Source of the DNA: Oceanihabitans sp. 2_MG-2023
Lineage (GTDB): Bacteria; Bacteroidota; Bacteroidia; Flavobacteriales; Flavobacteriaceae
Reading direction: 5' to 3'
Assembly: GCF_030547245.1 (NCBI RefSeq)
Contig: NZ_JAUOQT010000007.1
Coordinates: forward strand, 62,001 to 126,000
Length of the DNA stretch: 64,000 nt
Below the pieces are notes generated by a model. The model was not told the origin of the DNA. It searched no databases and saw only the letters and a list, made by a program, of their open reading frames with translations. The translations under genes were made by a program, and so were the position numbers. This document shows positions 27,098 to 36,176 of this stretch, piece after piece (positions within the stretch are counted from its first letter, which is position 1; each line of letters begins with the position of its first letter).

Positions 27098-28624
27098 ATG
27101 ACTATTTTAGGAAATATAATTAAAAGTGTAATTACATTAAAAGATGTTTTAAGTACTGCTCCAGATCCTATTGAATCTCAGAAAAAAGTCTTGTTAGATT
27201 TGCTAAATACAGCGAAAGAAACAGCATTTGGTACACATTATAAATTTTCAGATATTCTTAATGCTGAAAATATTCAAAAAGCATATTCTCAAAATATACC
27301 TTTTTTCGATTACAATAAAATAAACGAAGAATGGTGGTGTAAACTGCAAGAAGGAAAAGAAAATATAACTTGGCCAGGAAGCACATCTTATTTTGCACTT
27401 AGTTCTGGAACCACAGGGAAAACTAGTAAGAAAATTCCAGTTACAGACGCAATGGTAGAAGCGATTAGGCAATCTGGAATAAAACAAGTATTCGCTTTAA
27501 GTAACTTTGATTTGCCAGCAGATTTTTTTGAAAAAGAAATGATGATGCTTGGTAGCTCAACAGATTTAGAAGATAATAACGATCATTTAGAAGGCGAGAT
27601 TAGTGGGATTAGCGCTAGTAATATTCCGTTTTGGTTTAAAAGTTATTATAAACCTGGGGAAGATATTGCTAAGATTGCAGATTGGGATGAGCGTGTTCAA
27701 AAGATTGCAGAAAATGCTAGAGATTGGGATATTGGTGCTTTAAGTGGTATCCCCTCATGGATAGAATTAATGTTGAAAAAAGTTATTGACTATCATAATC
27801 TAGAGCATATCCATCAAATTTGGCCAAACTTACAAGTGTATACTTCTGGTGGGGTAGCTTTTGGCCCTTATAGTAAAAGTTTTCATGCTTTAATGGGGAA
27901 ACCTGTTACTGTTATTGATACTTATTTGGCTTCCGAAGGATATATTGCAACACAAATTAGACCAGAAACAGATGCGATGCAGTTAAATATAGACTCTGGA
28001 ATATATTTTGAGTTTGTCCCTTTTAAACCAGAGTATATAACAGCATCTGGCTCTTTAGTTTCAAATGCACCAGTTGTTACGCTAGCAGAAGTAGAGATTA
28101 ACCAAGATTATGTGCTTGTTATTTCAACAGTTAGTGGTGCATGGCGTTATTTGATTGGAGATACCATAAAATTTACTGATGTAAAACGAGCAGAAATTAA
28201 GATAACTGGTCGTACTAAATTCTTTTTAAATACTGTTGGTTCTCAATTGTCTGTTAATAAAATGGATGACGCGATGAAAGCCCTAGAAAAAGACTTTCAA
28301 ATAACAATTCCGGAATATACTATTTGTGCCAAAAGAGGAGACGATGGTGAGTTCTATCATTTTTGGTATTTAGGGTCTGATTTGAAAAATGCAGATAATA
28401 AAGCTATTGCCAAACAGTTAGATGTATATTTAAAAAATGCGAATAAGAATTATAGGGTTGCAAGAAGTAAAGCGTTAAAGGGGGTTAAAGTAGTCGTAGT
28501 AGCTACGGATGTATTTTATGAATGGAATGGTTTGAATAAGAAAAAAGGAGGACAAGTAAAAATGGAACGTGTTATGAAAGAAGAGAAATTTAAAGAATGG
28601 GAAGCGTTTGTAAATAAGAATTAA
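27098..28624 (+). CDS. GH3 auxin-responsive-type acyl-adenylating amidosynthetase
   Basis: A 508-residue ANL-fold enzyme of the GH3 family known from plants. The ATP P-loop-like motif is SSGTTGKTSKKIP (about residues 104-116). YTSGGVAFGPYSKSF and VISTVSGAWRYLIGDTIKFTD carry the nucleotide-binding Tyr/Asp seen in plant GH3. Plant members couple amino acids to jasmonate or auxin by way of an acyl-adenylate. Bacterial members are common in Bacteroidota with unknown substrates. Its stop codon overlaps the stop of the convergent zinc-peptidase gene. Confidence 0.9.
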   Translation: MTILGNIIKSVITLKDVLSTAPDPIESQKKVLLDLLNTAKETAFGTHYKFSDILNAENIQKAYSQNIPFFDYNKINEEWWCKLQEGKENITWPGSTSYFALSSGTTGKTSKKIPVTDAMVEAIRQSGIKQVFALSNFDLPADFFEKEMMMLGSSTDLEDNNDHLEGEISGISASNIPFWFKSYYKPGEDIAKIADWDERVQKIAENARDWDIGALSGIPSWIELMLKKVIDYHNLEHIHQIWPNLQVYTSGGVAFGPYSKSFHALMGKPVTVIDTYLASEGYIATQIRPETDAMQLNIDSGIYFEFVPFKPEYITASGSLVSNAPVVTLAEVEINQDYVLVISTVSGAWRYLIGDTIKFTDVKRAEIKITGRTKFFLNTVGSQLSVNKMDDAMKALEKDFQITIPEYTICAKRGDDGEFYHFWYLGSDLKNADNKAIAKQLDVYLKNANKNYRVARSKALKGVKVVVVATDVFYEWNGLNKKKGGQVKMERVMKEEKFKEWEAFVNKN

Positions 28625-29232
28625 TTCACTAGGGCTTTATCTCTGTTTTCAACTAAAATCATTATTTCCTCAGGAGAAAGATAGAATTTTTTTATTCGGT
28701 TCTTATAGCTTAACGTTATATCTGCATGGTTTAAAATAAAGTTTTTCGTTTTTAAAATGTACTTTTCCATGCCTTGTGCAACAGCAAAAGTGTCTGCTGC
28801 ACGTTCTGCTTCTACAATAGAATTTTCAGAAAATAAATAATTTATTCCAAAACGAATTAAATTCATTTTACTTCGTTTTTGATAATCTAAAATATGCCCT
28901 AATTCATGGCCAATCCAACCTACTAATATATCAGAAGGGATATCTTTGGTTTTAAACACTTGATTAGAAATTTTAAACGATTCACTAATTAGAATAATGT
29001 ATTTTCGGTTTTTTCTTCCTCTAAAAAAACTACCAAATGTAGGTCTGGCTTGCATTGTAGATTTTTTAATGTTTTTTTTGAATTTAATCTCAATGTTGGT
29101 TTCTTGTAACTGCGGGAAATACTCTAAAGCTTTATTAGCTTCTTTTAAAATAGATTCTGGTATAATATGCTTTGCATTCATATAGAAAGTTTGTAGTATT
29201 AAGATTAATATCAGGGATAATTTTATTTTCAT
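28621..29232 (-). CDS. Putative secreted zinc metallopeptidase (HELGH)
   Basis: A 203-residue protein with a signal peptide (residues ~1-20, ending FYMNA). The zincin motif is His109-Glu110-Leu-Gly-His113, followed 28 residues later by EAERAAD (Glu143, Asp147), which fits the third zinc ligand of gluzincins such as M48. No membrane helices beyond the leader, so it is a minimal periplasmic form. It is convergent with the GH3 auxin-type gene and shares 4 bases with it at the stop codons. Substrate unknown. Confidence 0.72.
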   Translation of the reverse strand: MKIKLSLILILILQTFYMNAKHIIPESILKEANKALEYFPQLQETNIEIKFKKNIKKSTMQARPTFGSFFRGRKNRKYIILISESFKISNQVFKTKDIPSDILVGWIGHELGHILDYQKRSKMNLIRFGINYLFSENSIVEAERAADTFAVAQGMEKYILKTKNFILNHADITLSYKNRIKKFYLSPEEIMILVENRDKALVN

Positions 29233-29321
29233 GAGATACTTATAATAATAAATACAAGTAGTATTTCATAAATTTTTATGTGAAAATAATCCTAAATAAT
29301 AATTTCAATCAAAGCGTGTGA

Positions 29322-29807
29322 TTAAAATGTGTATCTGGCACTAATACCTACGTCTATATCAAGGTTGTTGTTATTATAAGCGCCATCTCCAAAACCTAGT
29401 TCAGGTCTAAGGTCTAAAGATAAAAGCAAAGGGAAGTCAAATGTATATTCTACGCCAATATCTCCAGCTGCAAAAACAAAAGCGTCTTTGTGGTTGTCGT
29501 ATTTATCAAATTTATAACTGGCAAAACCAGCACCAGCTCCAAAATACCAATTAAAGTCTCCTTGTATAGGTTTTACCCATTGAAATAAGCCTACAGCCTT
29601 TATGCCGCTATAATCCCTATCGCTACTCCATCCTAAATTCAATTCCATTCGGTTGCTTTCTAAAATGGCGCGTTGATAAGTAATGCTAGCTCCTAAACCA
29701 TTAGCGTCTCCTAGACGTAAACCAATTGCATTTTCTGCTATTTCTTGCGCGTTTAAAAAGGATGTGAATCCTAAAGCTACAATTAAAATTAAAAATCTGG
29801 TTTTCAT
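29322..29807 (-). CDS. Small outer-membrane beta-barrel protein
   Basis: A 161-residue protein with a signal peptide (1-20, FTSFLNAQ). The remainder alternates polar and aromatic residues in about eight strands and ends in ISARYTF, with the C-terminal aromatic residue that BAM recognises. Size fits an 8-stranded OmpA/OmpW-like barrel. Function unknown. Divergent from the FAD/Fe-S dehydrogenase gene. Confidence 0.75.
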   Translation of the reverse strand: MKTRFLILIVALGFTSFLNAQEIAENAIGLRLGDANGLGASITYQRAILESNRMELNLGWSSDRDYSGIKAVGLFQWVKPIQGDFNWYFGAGAGFASYKFDKYDNHKDAFVFAAGDIGVEYTFDFPLLLSLDLRPELGFGDGAYNNNNLDIDVGISARYTF

Positions 29808-29918
29808 AAGTTTCTGTTTTATTCTTAAAATAATAACGTATTACTTTTATAATTATTGGCAAACTAATAGTAAATTTAAAGCTTTAATGAGTAGAAATTT
29901 ATTATTAGAAATTTATAA

Positions 29919-32846
29919 ATGAACAACGCTATTAACAATGCTTTAAAAAAACTGCAAAACGAATTGTTTGGCGATTTATATTTTGATGATTTAATTCGCT
30001 CTATATATGCAACAGACGCTTCTGTATATAGAAAATTACCTTTAGCTGTTGCTTTTCCTAAGAGTAAAAAGGATATAAAATTACTCCTCACTTTTGCAAA
30101 TAAAAACAATACATCACTTATTCCTAGAACTGCAGGAACCTCATTAGCAGGACAATGTGTTGGTGAAGGAATAGTCGTCGATGTTTCAAAATATTTCACT
30201 CAAATAATACATGTCAATAAAGATGAGCAAACCGTCATTGTACAACCAGGTGTTGTTAGGGATACATTAAATAATTATTTAAAACCTTACGGTTTATTTT
30301 TCGGTCCAAATACTTCTACTTCAAACCGTTGTATGATTGGCGGAATGGTTGGTAATAATTCTTCCGGAACTACTTCTATTCAATATGGCGTTACACGAGA
30401 TAAAGTAGTAGAATTACATACTATTTTAAGCGATGGAAGTGATGTTGTCTTTACGGAATTGTCTTCAGAAGCATTCCGAAAAAAAACAAAATTAGAAACT
30501 TTAGAGGGGAAGATTTATCGAACAATTTATTCCGAATTAGCTTCGGAAGCCGTTCAAATTCAAGTAAAAAGTGAATTCCCAAATTCAAAAATACACAGAA
30601 GAAATACAGGTTATGCAATCGATGAATTAATTAAAAATGAAGTGTTTTCTAATTCAACTTCAACTTTTAACATGTGTAAATTACTTTCCGGAAGTGAAGG
30701 TACACTTGCATTTACTACGCAAATAAAATTAAAACTAGAGGCTCTTCCTCCAAAGGAGAGCATTATGATTGCAGCACATTTTAATAGTATTACCGATTGT
30801 TTAAAAAGTGTAGAAACCGTTATGAAGCATGATTTACATACTTGCGAAATGATGGATAAAACCATTTTAGATTTAACAAAATATAATAAAACACAAGAAG
30901 AAAATAGAGCTTTTATTCAAGGAGATCCAGAAGCTGTTTTAATGTGTGAAGTAAAGGGGGACACCATTAATGATGCTAAAAACCAAGCAAATGAACTTGT
31001 AAGTATACTTGTAAAACAAGGTTTAAGTTATGCAAATCCTTTATTATTTGATGAAAATATTAATAAAGCTGTAGAATTGCGAAAGGCTGGATTAGGTTTA
31101 TTGGGTAATATGATTGGCGACAAAAAAACCGTCGCATGTATTGAAGATACTGCAGTTGCCTTACCAGATTTAGCGAATTATATTGAAGATTTTACTGCTT
31201 TAATGAAAACCTATAACCAAAATGCAGTGTATTATGCGCATGCGGGAGCAGGAGAGTTGCATTTACGACCAATTTTAAATTTAAAGAAAAAAGAAGACGT
31301 TGTCCTTTTTAGAAAAATAACAACAGATGTTGCCAGATTGGTTAAGAAATACAATGGTTCTATGAGTGGTGAACATGGAGATGGTATTGTTCGTGCAGAG
31401 TTTATTCCGTTAATGATTGGTTCTGCTAATTATGAAATTTTAAAACGTATTAAAAAAGTTTTCGATCCTAATAATATATTCAATCCAGGGAAAATTGTCG
31501 ATGCGTATGCAATGGATAAAAACTTACGTTACCAACCAAATCGAGTAGAGCCAGAGTTGGAAACAATATTAGATTTTTCTAAATCGCAAGGTATTCTTCG
31601 AGAAACTGAAAAATGTAATGGTTCTGGAGATTGTAGAAAACTTCCAGAGTTTGGAGGTACAATGTGTCCAAGTTATCGAGCAACTAGAAATGAAAAAGAT
31701 ACAACCCGAGCAAGAGCAAATGCATTGCGTGAGTTTTTAACAAACTCAGAGAAAGCGAATAAATTTAATCATATAGAATTAAAACAGGTTTTCGATTTAT
31801 GTTTGAGTTGTAAAGCGTGTACAAGCGAGTGCCCAAGTAGTGTAGATGTTGCTAGCTTAAAAGCAGAATTTCAATACCAATATCAGAAAGAAAATGGGGT
31901 CTCATTGCGTACTAAATTATTTGCATATAACAACAATTTAAATCAATTAGCGAGTCGACTACCTAAGCTGGCAAACTTTATTTTTTCTAATAGTTTTACG
32001 TCATCTGTATTAAAGAAATCTTTCGGGATTGCTAAAAAAAGAAGCTTACCTATGATTGAAACTAAAAGTTTATATAAAGAATTTAAAAAACCTATAAATC
32101 AAGAAGTTAGTGAAATTTTTATTAAAACAATTTATTTGTTTAACGACGAGTTTACCAATTTTTTAGATACTTCAATTGGATTAGATGCAATTTATATTTT
32201 ACAACGATTAAATTATAAAGTAGAACTAATAAATCACGAAGAATCTGGTCGTGCATTTATATCGAAAGGCTTATTAGAACAAGCTAAAAATGTTGCTGCT
32301 AAAAACGTTAAAATTTTCAAAGATTTAATTACTTCAAAAACCCCTTTAATTGGTATCGAACCTTCCGCAATATTTGCATTTAAAGATGAATATATAAAAC
32401 TTGTTGACGATAAAGTTTCCGCAGAAAAAATAGCAAAAAACACTTTTCTAATAGAAGAATTTATTCAGCAAGAAATACAATTAGGAAACATAACTGCTTC
32501 GCAATTCACAAAAGAAACTAAAACGATTAAGTTTCATGGGCATTGCCATCAAAAAGCACAAGCAAGTCAACTATCTAGTTTTTCTGTTTTAAACCTTCCA
32601 GAAAACTATAAAGTTACTATCATTCCTAGTGGTTGCTGTGGTATGGCAGGAAGTTTTGGTTACGAAAAAGAACATTATCAAGTAAGCATGCAAATTGGGG
32701 AGCAAACCTTATTTCCTGCAATTCGAAAAGCAGCTAAAGAAACTATTATTGCAGCCAATGGTACAAGTTGTAGGCATCAAATAAAAGACGGAACAGCAAG
32801 AGAAGCATTGCATCCTATTACTATTTTAAGAGAAGCATTACTTTAA
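29919..32846 (+). CDS. Fused FAD-linked oxidase / Fe-S protein (D-lactate or glycolate dehydrogenase-like)
   Basis: A 975-residue cytoplasmic protein joining functions that are separate in GlcD and GlcF. Residues ~30-550 are an FAD-binding PCMH domain (RTAGTSLAGQCVGEG, NNSSGTTSIQYGVTRDK) plus C-terminal FAD oxidase domain (GEHGDGIVRAEF). Two Fe-S motifs follow: CNGSGDCRKL with a further Cys in GTMCPSYR, and CLSCKACTSECP. The tail carries a CCG-type domain with HGHCHQKAQ and SGCCGMAGSFGYEKEHY. Such fusions oxidise 2-hydroxy acids (D-lactate, 2-hydroxyglutarate, glycolate) and feed electrons to the quinone pool; the exact substrate is open. The last 9 bases overlap the convergent phosphoesterase gene. 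Confidence 0.9.
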   Translation: MNNAINNALKKLQNELFGDLYFDDLIRSIYATDASVYRKLPLAVAFPKSKKDIKLLLTFANKNNTSLIPRTAGTSLAGQCVGEGIVVDVSKYFTQIIHVNKDEQTVIVQPGVVRDTLNNYLKPYGLFFGPNTSTSNRCMIGGMVGNNSSGTTSIQYGVTRDKVVELHTILSDGSDVVFTELSSEAFRKKTKLETLEGKIYRTIYSELASEAVQIQVKSEFPNSKIHRRNTGYAIDELIKNEVFSNSTSTFNMCKLLSGSEGTLAFTTQIKLKLEALPPKESIMIAAHFNSITDCLKSVETVMKHDLHTCEMMDKTILDLTKYNKTQEENRAFIQGDPEAVLMCEVKGDTINDAKNQANELVSILVKQGLSYANPLLFDENINKAVELRKAGLGLLGNMIGDKKTVACIEDTAVALPDLANYIEDFTALMKTYNQNAVYYAHAGAGELHLRPILNLKKKEDVVLFRKITTDVARLVKKYNGSMSGEHGDGIVRAEFIPLMIGSANYEILKRIKKVFDPNNIFNPGKIVDAYAMDKNLRYQPNRVEPELETILDFSKSQGILRETEKCNGSGDCRKLPEFGGTMCPSYRATRNEKDTTRARANALREFLTNSEKANKFNHIELKQVFDLCLSCKACTSECPSSVDVASLKAEFQYQYQKENGVSLRTKLFAYNNNLNQLASRLPKLANFIFSNSFTSSVLKKSFGIAKKRSLPMIETKSLYKEFKKPINQEVSEIFIKTIYLFNDEFTNFLDTSIGLDAIYILQRLNYKVELINHEESGRAFISKGLLEQAKNVAAKNVKIFKDLITSKTPLIGIEPSAIFAFKDEYIKLVDDKVSAEKIAKNTFLIEEFIQQEIQLGNITASQFTKETKTIKFHGHCHQKAQASQLSSFSVLNLPENYKVTIIPSGCCGMAGSFGYEKEHYQVSMQIGEQTLFPAIRKAAKETIIAANGTSCRHQIKDGTAREALHPITILREALL

Positions 32847-33686
32847 TTTTTTAGCATCTGGATCTACAATAGTTATTGCGGCAATTAAATCTTTCATTTC
32901 CATTTCTTTAATATCCTCATCTGCAAAAAAAGGGGAAAGCTTATCTTTATTGTAGTTGTAAATTTTCCAACGTTTAAATTGGTATTCTAAAGCAGTAAAA
33001 TTTTCAATCCAATCACCAGAGTTTAAATAGGTTGTTTTACCAAATTTATTAGCTTTAACAATCATTTTTGGTTGATGAATGTGACCACAAATAACATAAT
33101 CATAACCATTTTCTATGGCTAAATCTGTCGCTACTTCTTCAAAATCATTAATATATTTAATTGCTCCTTTTACACTGTTTTTAATCTTTTTGGATAGCGA
33201 ATAACGTTCTTTTCCCATGTTTACTAAACACCAATTAATAAATCTGTTAATTACAATTAGTAAATCATAACCATAACCTCCAAGCTTGGCTAACCATTTC
33301 GCATTTTGTATAGAAACATCGAAAACATCACCATGAAAAAACCATGCTTTTTTGCCGTCTAATTCTGTAACATATTTATCTACAATAGATATTTTACCAA
33401 TATGAGAGTCGCTAAACTTTCTTAGCATTTCATCATGATTTCCAGTTATATAAATCACTTCTGTGCCATTAGAAGCCATGGTAATAATCTTTTTAATAAC
33501 TTTTAAGTGTGCAGGAGGAAAGTAACGTTTACTAAATTGCCAAATATCGATAATATCTCCATTTAGAATTAGTTTTTTTGGTTCAATACTGTTTAAATAG
33601 GTTAGTAGTTGTTTTGCGTGACAACCAAAAGTACCTAAATGTACATCAGATATTACAGCAATTTCAACTTTTCTTTTCATTTTCAA
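32838..33686 (-). CDS. LpxH-like UDP-2,3-diacylglucosamine diphosphatase (metallophosphoesterase)
   Basis: A 282-residue calcineurin-fold enzyme. Metal motifs in order: DVHLG (Asp-x-His), GDIIDIW, GNHDE and GHIHQPKM. The spacing and DIWQFSKRYFPPAHL region resemble the LpxH-type enzymes that release lipid X from UDP-diacylglucosamine in lipid A synthesis. Flavobacterial paralogues exist, so the specific reaction is less certain than the fold. Met at 33680 is an equally possible start. Convergent with the FAD/Fe-S gene, overlapping it by 9 bases. Confidence 0.83.
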   Translation of the reverse strand: MKMKRKVEIAVISDVHLGTFGCHAKQLLTYLNSIEPKKLILNGDIIDIWQFSKRYFPPAHLKVIKKIITMASNGTEVIYITGNHDEMLRKFSDSHIGKISIVDKYVTELDGKKAWFFHGDVFDVSIQNAKWLAKLGGYGYDLLIVINRFINWCLVNMGKERYSLSKKIKNSVKGAIKYINDFEEVATDLAIENGYDYVICGHIHQPKMIVKANKFGKTTYLNSGDWIENFTALEYQFKRWKIYNYNKDKLSPFFADEDIKEMEMKDLIAAITIVDPDAKKLK

Positions 33687-33836
33687 AACAATATAATTTT
33701 AGGCTTTAATAATGATACAAATAACAGACACTAATGTTATTTAAATATTACCTCTTAATTATATAATTACTAGTTAATTGTAAAGTTTGTGTTATGCGTA
33801 TTCTAATTTAGAATATTGCTAAACCAACAAAAAGAT

Positions 33837-33861
33837 AAAAGCCTCGATAAACGAGGCTTTT
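33837..33861 (-). terminator. Terminator of the lipoprotein gene
   Basis: A perfect 10-bp stem AAAAGCCTCG / CGAGGCTTTT with an ATAAA loop, 24 bases past the stop of the minus-strand gene at 33886. The A run on the plus strand gives the T run on the transcript. Confidence 0.88.
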
Positions 33862-33885
33862 ACAAATCTATATTTTAAGTACTAC

Positions 33886-34770
33886 TTAGTTAATTTGAGC
33901 AGTTCCACTAATTAGTGCGTTTATATTGGTTGTTACACTTAAAGCATTAGAATTAATACCTTCTGTACCACTTATTGGTTTTAAGAAAAATGGAGTATTA
34001 GCATCACCATCAAGGTCTGGTTCAATAGAAATTACAACTGGCAAACCATTAATGTTTCCGTCTACACCAGCTGGTAAGTTGGATAAGAAATCTTCTCCAG
34101 GAAATAATGGAGCAGGTTCGTTACCACTATAAGGTGAAGCGCTATCTACACCATTAGCCATTGTAAATTGACCTGTAGTTACAGGAGTAGATCCAGTATT
34201 AAAAACTACCCATCCTTCATATTTCCAGCCAGTTGCTAATGTTGGTAAGTTAATTAAACCAGCGGTTGTTCCATTTTGAATAAACCAAATACCATAATCT
34301 TCATTTCCATTATCAATTCCACCAGTATTATCTGTTGGAGTAGTCTTTAAAAAAGATCCTGAAAAAGGATTTGTAGTATTTACAAAGTTACCAACCATTG
34401 TAGTAATGTTTAGTGTTGCAGCATTAGCAACAAAATTACCACTTAATATTTTTGTATTAGAAGGTGCAGCATCATCATTTACAGTAGGCTCAATAGACAA
34501 GATAAAAGCAGTTGCTACATCTAAATCTGCTGTAGGAATACTAAAGTTTTTAGAAGTAGATGCAGCAGTTGTATTAAATCTTCCAGTAGAAACAGGAGAT
34601 CCACCAACCATAATCCATCCTTCATACGTTAAGTCTCCTTCTAGCGGCTCTATTCCGGTAAGGTTTACAGTTAATGTAGACATAGGTGTTGAGGCCGAAT
34701 TATCATCACTACTACATGCAGCAATCAATAAAACTGCGGCGAATAATAAAATTGTTTTTACGTTTTTCAT
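33886..34770 (-). CDS. Lipoprotein with a duplicated domain, unknown function
   Basis: A 294-residue protein starting at 34770 (an ATG 9 bases upstream is less likely). Lipobox LIAAC puts lipid on Cys19, followed by SSDDN, the Ser/Asp-rich start typical of Bacteroidota lipoproteins. Two related units are visible: YEGWIMVGGSPVSTGRF with ILSIEP and KILSG, and later YEGWVVFNTGSTPVTTGQF with VISIEP and KPISG. The units have a weak resemblance to the RskA-type fold, which I cannot confirm. Transcribed from a well-formed promoter (34791-34820) and ended by the hairpin at 33837-33861, so it is a single-gene unit. Confidence 0.72.
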   Translation of the reverse strand: MKNVKTILLFAAVLLIAACSSDDNSASTPMSTLTVNLTGIEPLEGDLTYEGWIMVGGSPVSTGRFNTTAASTSKNFSIPTADLDVATAFILSIEPTVNDDAAPSNTKILSGNFVANAATLNITTMVGNFVNTTNPFSGSFLKTTPTDNTGGIDNGNEDYGIWFIQNGTTAGLINLPTLATGWKYEGWVVFNTGSTPVTTGQFTMANGVDSASPYSGNEPAPLFPGEDFLSNLPAGVDGNINGLPVVISIEPDLDGDANTPFFLKPISGTEGINSNALSVTTNINALISGTAQIN

Positions 34771-34790
34771 ATCAATCATTTTTTAAGGAA

Positions 34791-34820
34791 CAAAAATAAA
34801 CTTATATTGTTTTAGAGCAA
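34791..34820 (-). promoter_or_regulatory. Complete flavobacterial promoter of the lipoprotein gene
   Basis: On the minus strand TTG (34820-34818), a spacer of exactly 19 bases, then TATTTTTG (34798-34791). This matches the known Bacteroidota consensus TTG-N19-TAnnTTTG at both boxes. The start codon follows 20 bases downstream. Confidence 0.72.
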
Positions 34821-34938
34821 ACTAAAATTAAGATAATATTATGAATCTTAACACATTAAAATATTGTTCTAATTATTTTTTTTATTTCTCTAATAATAGG
34901 TATACTTTAGCAACAAATAACATATTAGCAACAAAATA

Positions 34939-36000
34939 ATGGCCGGAAATTCTTTTGGAAACATATTTAAAGTCACCACTTTTGGTGAATCTCATGGAGT
35001 AGCAATTGGTGGTGTAATCGATGGATGTCCATCTGGAATCGCATTAGATTTTAATGCTATTCAAAAGGAGCTAGACCGAAGAAAACCAGGTCAATCCATA
35101 ATTGTAACACAACGTAAAGAACCAGATACAGTAGAGTTTTTTTCCGGAGTTTTTGAAGGATTAACTACTGGAACTCCCATTGGTTTTGTAATTAAAAATG
35201 CAAATCAGAAATCCAAAGATTACACACATATTAAAGAGGTATATCGACCAAGTCATGCAGATTATACATACGATAAAAAGTATGGTGTTCGCGATTATAG
35301 AGGTGGAGGGCGCAGTTCTGCTCGAGAAACCGCTTGTAGAGTCGTTGCAGGTGCAATTGCAAAGCAAGTACTTAAAAATATAAAAATAAATGCATTTACA
35401 TCTTCGGTAGGTGAAATATTTATTGATAAACCGTATCAAGATTTAGACTTTTCTAAAACAGAAACTAATATTGTTCGCTGTCCAGACCAAGCTAGTGCCG
35501 ACAAAATGATTGCTCGAATTAAAGAAATACGCAAAGAAGGAGATACCATTGGAGGTACAGTAACTTGCGTATTACAAAATGTTCCTGTAGGTTTAGGAGA
35601 ACCGGTTTTCGATAGACTACACGCAGAACTTGGTAAAGCAATGCTATCTATAAATGCAGTAAAAGGATTCGAATATGGTAGCGGATTTTGTGGAGCTAAA
35701 ATGAAAGGTAGTGCGCATAACGATATCTTTAATGCAGACGGAACTACGAAAACAAACCTGTCTGGCGGAATTCAAGGTGGAATTAGTAACGGAATGGACA
35801 TCTATTTTCGAGTAGCTTTTAAACCAGTTGCAACTATCATGCAGAAACAACAAACTATAAATAGCAATGGTGAAATCGTTGAAATGCAAGGAAAAGGAAG
35901 ACATGATCCTTGTGTGGTTCCTCGTGCAATACCAATTGTAGAAGCAATGGCAGCTTTGGTTTTAGCAGATTATTATTTGTTAAATAAAGTGAATAATTAG
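34939..36000 (+). CDS. aroC: Chorismate synthase AroC
   Basis: A 353-residue enzyme of full family length. The signatures are [19 protein letters not shown] (first flavin/substrate motif), [18 protein letters not shown] (arginine-rich motif) and [20 protein letters not shown] near the C-terminus. It converts EPSP to chorismate with reduced FMN, the last common step to aromatic amino acids, folates and menaquinone. No other aro genes are adjacent. Confidence 0.97.
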   Translation: MAGNSFGNIFKVTTFGESHGVAIGGVIDGCPSGIALDFNAIQKELDRRKPGQSIIVTQRKEPDTVEFFSGVFEGLTTGTPIGFVIKNANQKSKDYTHIKEVYRPSHADYTYDKKYGVRDYRGGGRSSARETACRVVAGAIAKQVLKNIKINAFTSSVGEIFIDKPYQDLDFSKTETNIVRCPDQASADKMIARIKEIRKEGDTIGGTVTCVLQNVPVGLGEPVFDRLHAELGKAMLSINAVKGFEYGSGFCGAKMKGSAHNDIFNADGTTKTNLSGGIQGGISNGMDIYFRVAFKPVATIMQKQQTINSNGEIVEMQGKGRHDPCVVPRAIPIVEAMAALVLADYYLLNKVNN

Positions 36001-36009
36001 AAGCTTTTT

Positions 36010-36085
36010 CTCGCTTTCTGCTATATCTTTTTTTGCCACTTATTAAAGCAAAAAAAGGATGCCGCTTCAATCAAGGCTAGGCCAA
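36010..36085 (+). repeat. Diverged copy of the flavobacterial intergenic repeat
   Basis: CTCGCTTTCTGCTATATC, then a CTTTTTTTGC/GCAAAAAAAGG hairpin, then GCCGCTTCAATCAAGGCTAG. The order of motifs matches the repeat at 19880-19969. It lies between aroC and the symporter gene. Confidence 0.55.
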
Positions 36086-36176
36086 GCAAGAACAATTGTC
36101 ATTCCTACTAATTTTAGGGATTCCTAATAAAAATAGATGGTTAACTAAACAGATTTTACTTTCAGAAAAAAGATAT

